DNA of 64,000 bases from Hybos culiciformis (lineage: Eukaryota; Arthropoda; Insecta; Diptera; Hybotidae): the NCBI GenBank assembly GCA_964007475.1, contig OZ023273.1, forward strand, positions 105,584,485 through 105,648,484, read 5' to 3'. Both the position numbers and the translations under genes were made by a program. Positions 60,858-64,000 of this stretch are shown here, one piece after another (positions within the stretch are counted from its first letter, which is position 1; every line of letters starts with the position of its first letter). A model generated the notes under the pieces. That model was not told the origin of the DNA and searched no databases. It saw nothing but the letters and a program-made list of their open reading frames with translations.

Positions 60858-63220
60858 TAATATAAAAAAACGAAGAAGTTAAGGAATTTGATATTTTTAT
60901 AAAATCAAGATCTTCTGAAAATATATACATATAGATCTACTAAGTCGTGCCTAAATAAGATTTTTTTTGCAATATCGGCGGTTTTTGGTCCATCATGGAA
61001 AATATCCATGTTTAAGAATTATTGCTTAAATAAATATTTAAAAACATATTTAAAATACATATATTTTAAAACTTAAGGTCAATTTTGCACAAAAAAATCT
61101 TAAAATTGATGTGAAACTTTGACCAGTAAATAGGGACGTAAGTTTTAATTTTTGGCGGTCTTATGTCTCAGTGACCACATGCTGACATATGACGCAATTC
61201 TTGAGGCATTATTCCGTCTTTTGTAATCTTTAATTTTTCATAGACTTCTACAGCTTTGAATTTTATTTAAGGATATTTGACAACAAGCGCTGAACAGAGA
61301 TGGCTTCCTTCCTCTGTATAACAACTTTCTATTTAAAAAAGCTCCATATACACACATATTTACAAATATTACAAAAAAATGGGTTTGTAAATAATAAATG
61401 AAAACTTTAGCGGGCCATATCTCTGAAACCGAAGCATTGCGCCAAAGGGAGTTTTAAATTTTAAAGTTTGAGAAGGAAAAATATTTCCCAATGATGTTGA
61501 ACAAAAAGCAAAAGAAGTATATCAACAAAAAAAGTCAAATATTTAGTTTAATCAAGCGCCATCAAATTTTTTTAACAACTAAGTTAATTTATTTTTTATT
61601 TTTTTGACGAATTACTATTATCGCAACATCAAAAACTAAAAAAAAAACCAAAAAAAAAAAGTTTTATAACTTTTTCGCACCATCTATTGGTGATAACAAT
61701 AAAAATATTTAATTATTTTTCTTTATTACTTGTTGATTCAAAAATAGGTACATATGTATATAGTTATATATAATATACAAAAAAAAAAGTTCACCCAACC
61801 AAATCCACTCAAAAGTTAAAACAGATGGGACAATTTCTGCCTGTAGAGATCAAAAATAATAATAATAATAATAATAATAAAAAATATATATAATACGGAA
61901 TTGTAAAAAGTTTTTTTTTTTTTCTTCACTTTACGTGATGTTACAATGAGATCGTCAAGATTATAAATTATTAAATAAACTAAAAAAAAAAAAAAAGTTA
62001 ATAATTCTTTTTTTTTTATTTTGCTCTTATCTTTTTCTGTATTTTATTTACCATTATTTTTTAAGTACGTAAAATGTCAAGTACATTATTCTTAGAAAAA
62101 ATATTATTATTATTATTATTATTTAAGTGAGTATACGATAGTACAATATACACACAGTACACAACACACAGTAAGTACACATAAGATTTCAACTTTTTTT
62201 TTTGTAAATGATTTCTCTTCTAAATAAAATGTAATATTGTGTGGACACTTTTATGATACTCGAGCGAATTGCTCTTTTTTTTTGCGAAAAAAAATATATA
62301 TATAAATGTATATTCTTTTTTTTATTTTTGTTTGTGTATGCACAGTATAATGAGTACGTACATTACGTATATGACTTTATTATATTTTAATGAATGAAAA
62401 TAACAAAAAAAAAATTAAAAATTAAATAAATAAATTAATAAAGTTTAGGTAACATGTATTTTGACGTAACAATAATAATGGGAGCTAACAGCAAAATAAA
62501 ATTAATTATTTTTTCTTATGAATCTTCTTTTTTAGTATTTTGTAATTTCTACTGAAATTGAAAACAGATTAAAAAGAATTATTTTTTATGTTATTTTAGA
62601 AATTTTTTATTTTTTATTTTTTAAATAAGTAATTTTTTTTTTTAATTTAATGTATAAATAATGTAATTTGGTTTCTATTTTCGCATATTATGAACATTTG
62701 TCCAATGATATAACATTCAAAAAGTTTACTTCGCACATTTACGTACGCAACAAACAACTAACGCTGCTCAATATTATGATATCTGAAAAAATGGTACCGT
62801 AAAAACCGTTTTTCTATGTTATTATTCTATTTATATTTAAGCAAATTTACTGAAAATGAAGATATTAGTTTTATCTATTTTTCGTAAAAAGAATTTTTTA
62901 AAAATATTTTCAAATAATTAAGAAAATTGAATTTTTTTTTTTTGATATCTGAAAAATTTCATTACTTCACAAAATTATTTTTTTGTTTCTTTTTCATTAC
63001 GTTTCCTACCTATCATAATATTTTTTTACGATACCTTTCCTGTCAAAAATTTTTTTTTTGCTTTTTTTTTTATATTTTTTGCAATAGATTTTTTACTTTC
63101 AGATAAAATTAGCTGTGAATAGGTTTCCGGAACATTCCTCCAAAAATTACTTTACTGTGGTAGCTATAAACAACGCATTATAAATATATTCATAAAAACT
63201 ATGATTAAATCGTTATTTCC
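60858..63220. other. Non-coding stretch
   Basis: 61130-61480 is less AT-rich (GTCTCAGTGACCACATGCTG; GCGGGCCATATCTCTGAAAC) and looks like old repeat DNA, but I cannot define ends. AAT/ATT microsatellites lie at 61856-61879 and 62103-62123. Homopolymers dominate the rest. Confidence 0.5.
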
Positions 63221-63224
63221 AGTA

Positions 63225-63990
63225 AGACTATTGTAACTCGAAAATTATAGTTTTGAGATAAATCAATTTGAAATTTTAAAATGTTTTTTTGTTATATTTT
63301 TTTTTGTAATAAAGTTTTTGTAAATGTGTAAATTTTTAAATATATGTTTTGGAACAGTTATTGGACCCCACTAATTTAACTCTAAAAAAATTATTTTTAA
63401 TGTGATTTTTTATTAAATTAATATTTTAATATTGGCACTTTTTTCTTTGAATTTTTTGTAACTCAAGTTACAATACTTTTGAACTTAGTGTAATTATGAT
63501 CTATAAAAAGTCAATTTACAATATTCTTGAAATAATATTTTGATTTTTTTTTTTTTTTTGAAACTTCAGTTACAATATTTTTTTTTGCAGTTAAGAATAT
63601 TGAAACTAGTGTTACAATAGTAAAATATTTAAAGAAATATTTCTAAAGTATTGTAAATACAGACTTACAATAAAAAAAAGTATTATTCAATAAAGCAAAA
63701 ATATTGTAACTCAAGTTTCAATAAAAAAAGATAGAATAAGAAGGTAAGAATATTGTTACTGAAGTTACAATAAAATAAAATCAAATTTTTTTTTTCGACA
63801 CTATTGTAATTCGAGATACAATAATTTGAAGGAAAAAAGGACTTTGGATAAAATACGAAAAGCGTTTTTTTTTTCAGAATTTATAGATAGTAGAATCATA
63901 ATCAGGTTACATCTCCGGAAAGCTAATTTTTTTCTCTTTTTAACTACATCAACAACTCAAAAGTATTGTAACTCGAGTTACATTAGCCCT
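63225..63990. repeat. Cluster of palindromes of the TTGTAACTCGAGTTACAA type
   Basis: Full or half copies occur near 63230 (ATTGTAACTCGA), 63457 (TTGTAACTCAAGTTACAATA), 63562 (AAACTTCAGTTACAATA), 63608 (AGTGTTACAATAG), 63707 (TATTGTAACTCAAGTTTCAA), 63752 (ATTGTTACTGAAGTTACAAT), 63803 (ATTGTAATTCGAGATACAAT) and 63963 (ATTGTAACTCGAGTTACATT). The cluster continues to the window edge. Function unknown. Confidence 0.8.
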
Positions 63991-64000
63991 TATCATGGAA

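Noticed and set aside
1..64000. CRISPR arrays, operons, bacterial-type genes or rRNA
   Set aside because: None seen; the tandem arrays lack repeat-spacer structure and the signals are eukaryotic.

Overview
The window is 64 kb of very AT-rich eukaryotic DNA, most likely from an insect (possibly a dipteran; inferred from base composition and transposon style, not proven). There are no prokaryotic-style genes, and no open frame looks like an intact cellular protein. Long A/T homopolymers, spliceosomal signals, tRNA-derived SINEs and non-autonomous DNA transposons fit intron or intergenic DNA of a large insect gene.

The one credible piece of host coding sequence is a 42-nt in-frame exon on the minus strand (6685-6726) with a strong acceptor and a near-perfect GTAAGTAT donor. 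It encodes IDGNNSANDDVKAQ, which loosely resembles the acidic linker before the association domain of CaMKII-type kinases; that assignment is tentative. If the exon is real, the remaining 57 kb to its right is probably upstream intron. That intron carries an excellent recursive-splice-site match on the same strand at 18266/18267 and two weaker ones (14954/14955 and 33698/33699).

Layout. 1-15 kb is mostly featureless AT-rich DNA with two SINEs and two copies of a hAT-type MITE (ends CAGAGCTGAC). 15-32 kb holds a GTCCCAAACA inverted-repeat family, a decayed hAT transposase (18.8-19.5 kb), a 415-bp hAT MITE with perfect 8-bp target duplications (27.15-27.57 kb), and a long inverted repeat with arms of about 0.4 kb around a 2.1-kb spacer (28.9-31.8 kb). 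32-42 kb is again quiet apart from an 883-bp hAT element with another hairpin element nested in it (38.08-38.96 kb) and a SINE beside it.

42-61 kb is a dense transposon graveyard. In order it contains a TTAA-flanked element, an old inverted-repeat MITE, a 983-bp foldback element with 9-bp duplications and a GC-rich central hairpin, a GTCCC MITE, a 1193-bp element with 8-bp duplications, a 1758-bp nested element with 8-bp duplications, and a TA-flanked element carrying a broken zinc-finger coding fragment. It continues with a 5.3-kb compound foldback structure and a Tc1/mariner-type MITE. The compound structure has terminal 40-bp hairpin repeats, 13 tandem monomers of about 107 bp in one arm, and a 1.1-kb GC-rich 12-bp minisatellite in the other. 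The last 0.8 kb contains scattered palindromes of the type TTGTAACTCGAGTTACAA and runs off the window.

The open frames in the tandem arrays come from the repeats: every frame stays open because the units lack stops, so they are not annotated as genes.
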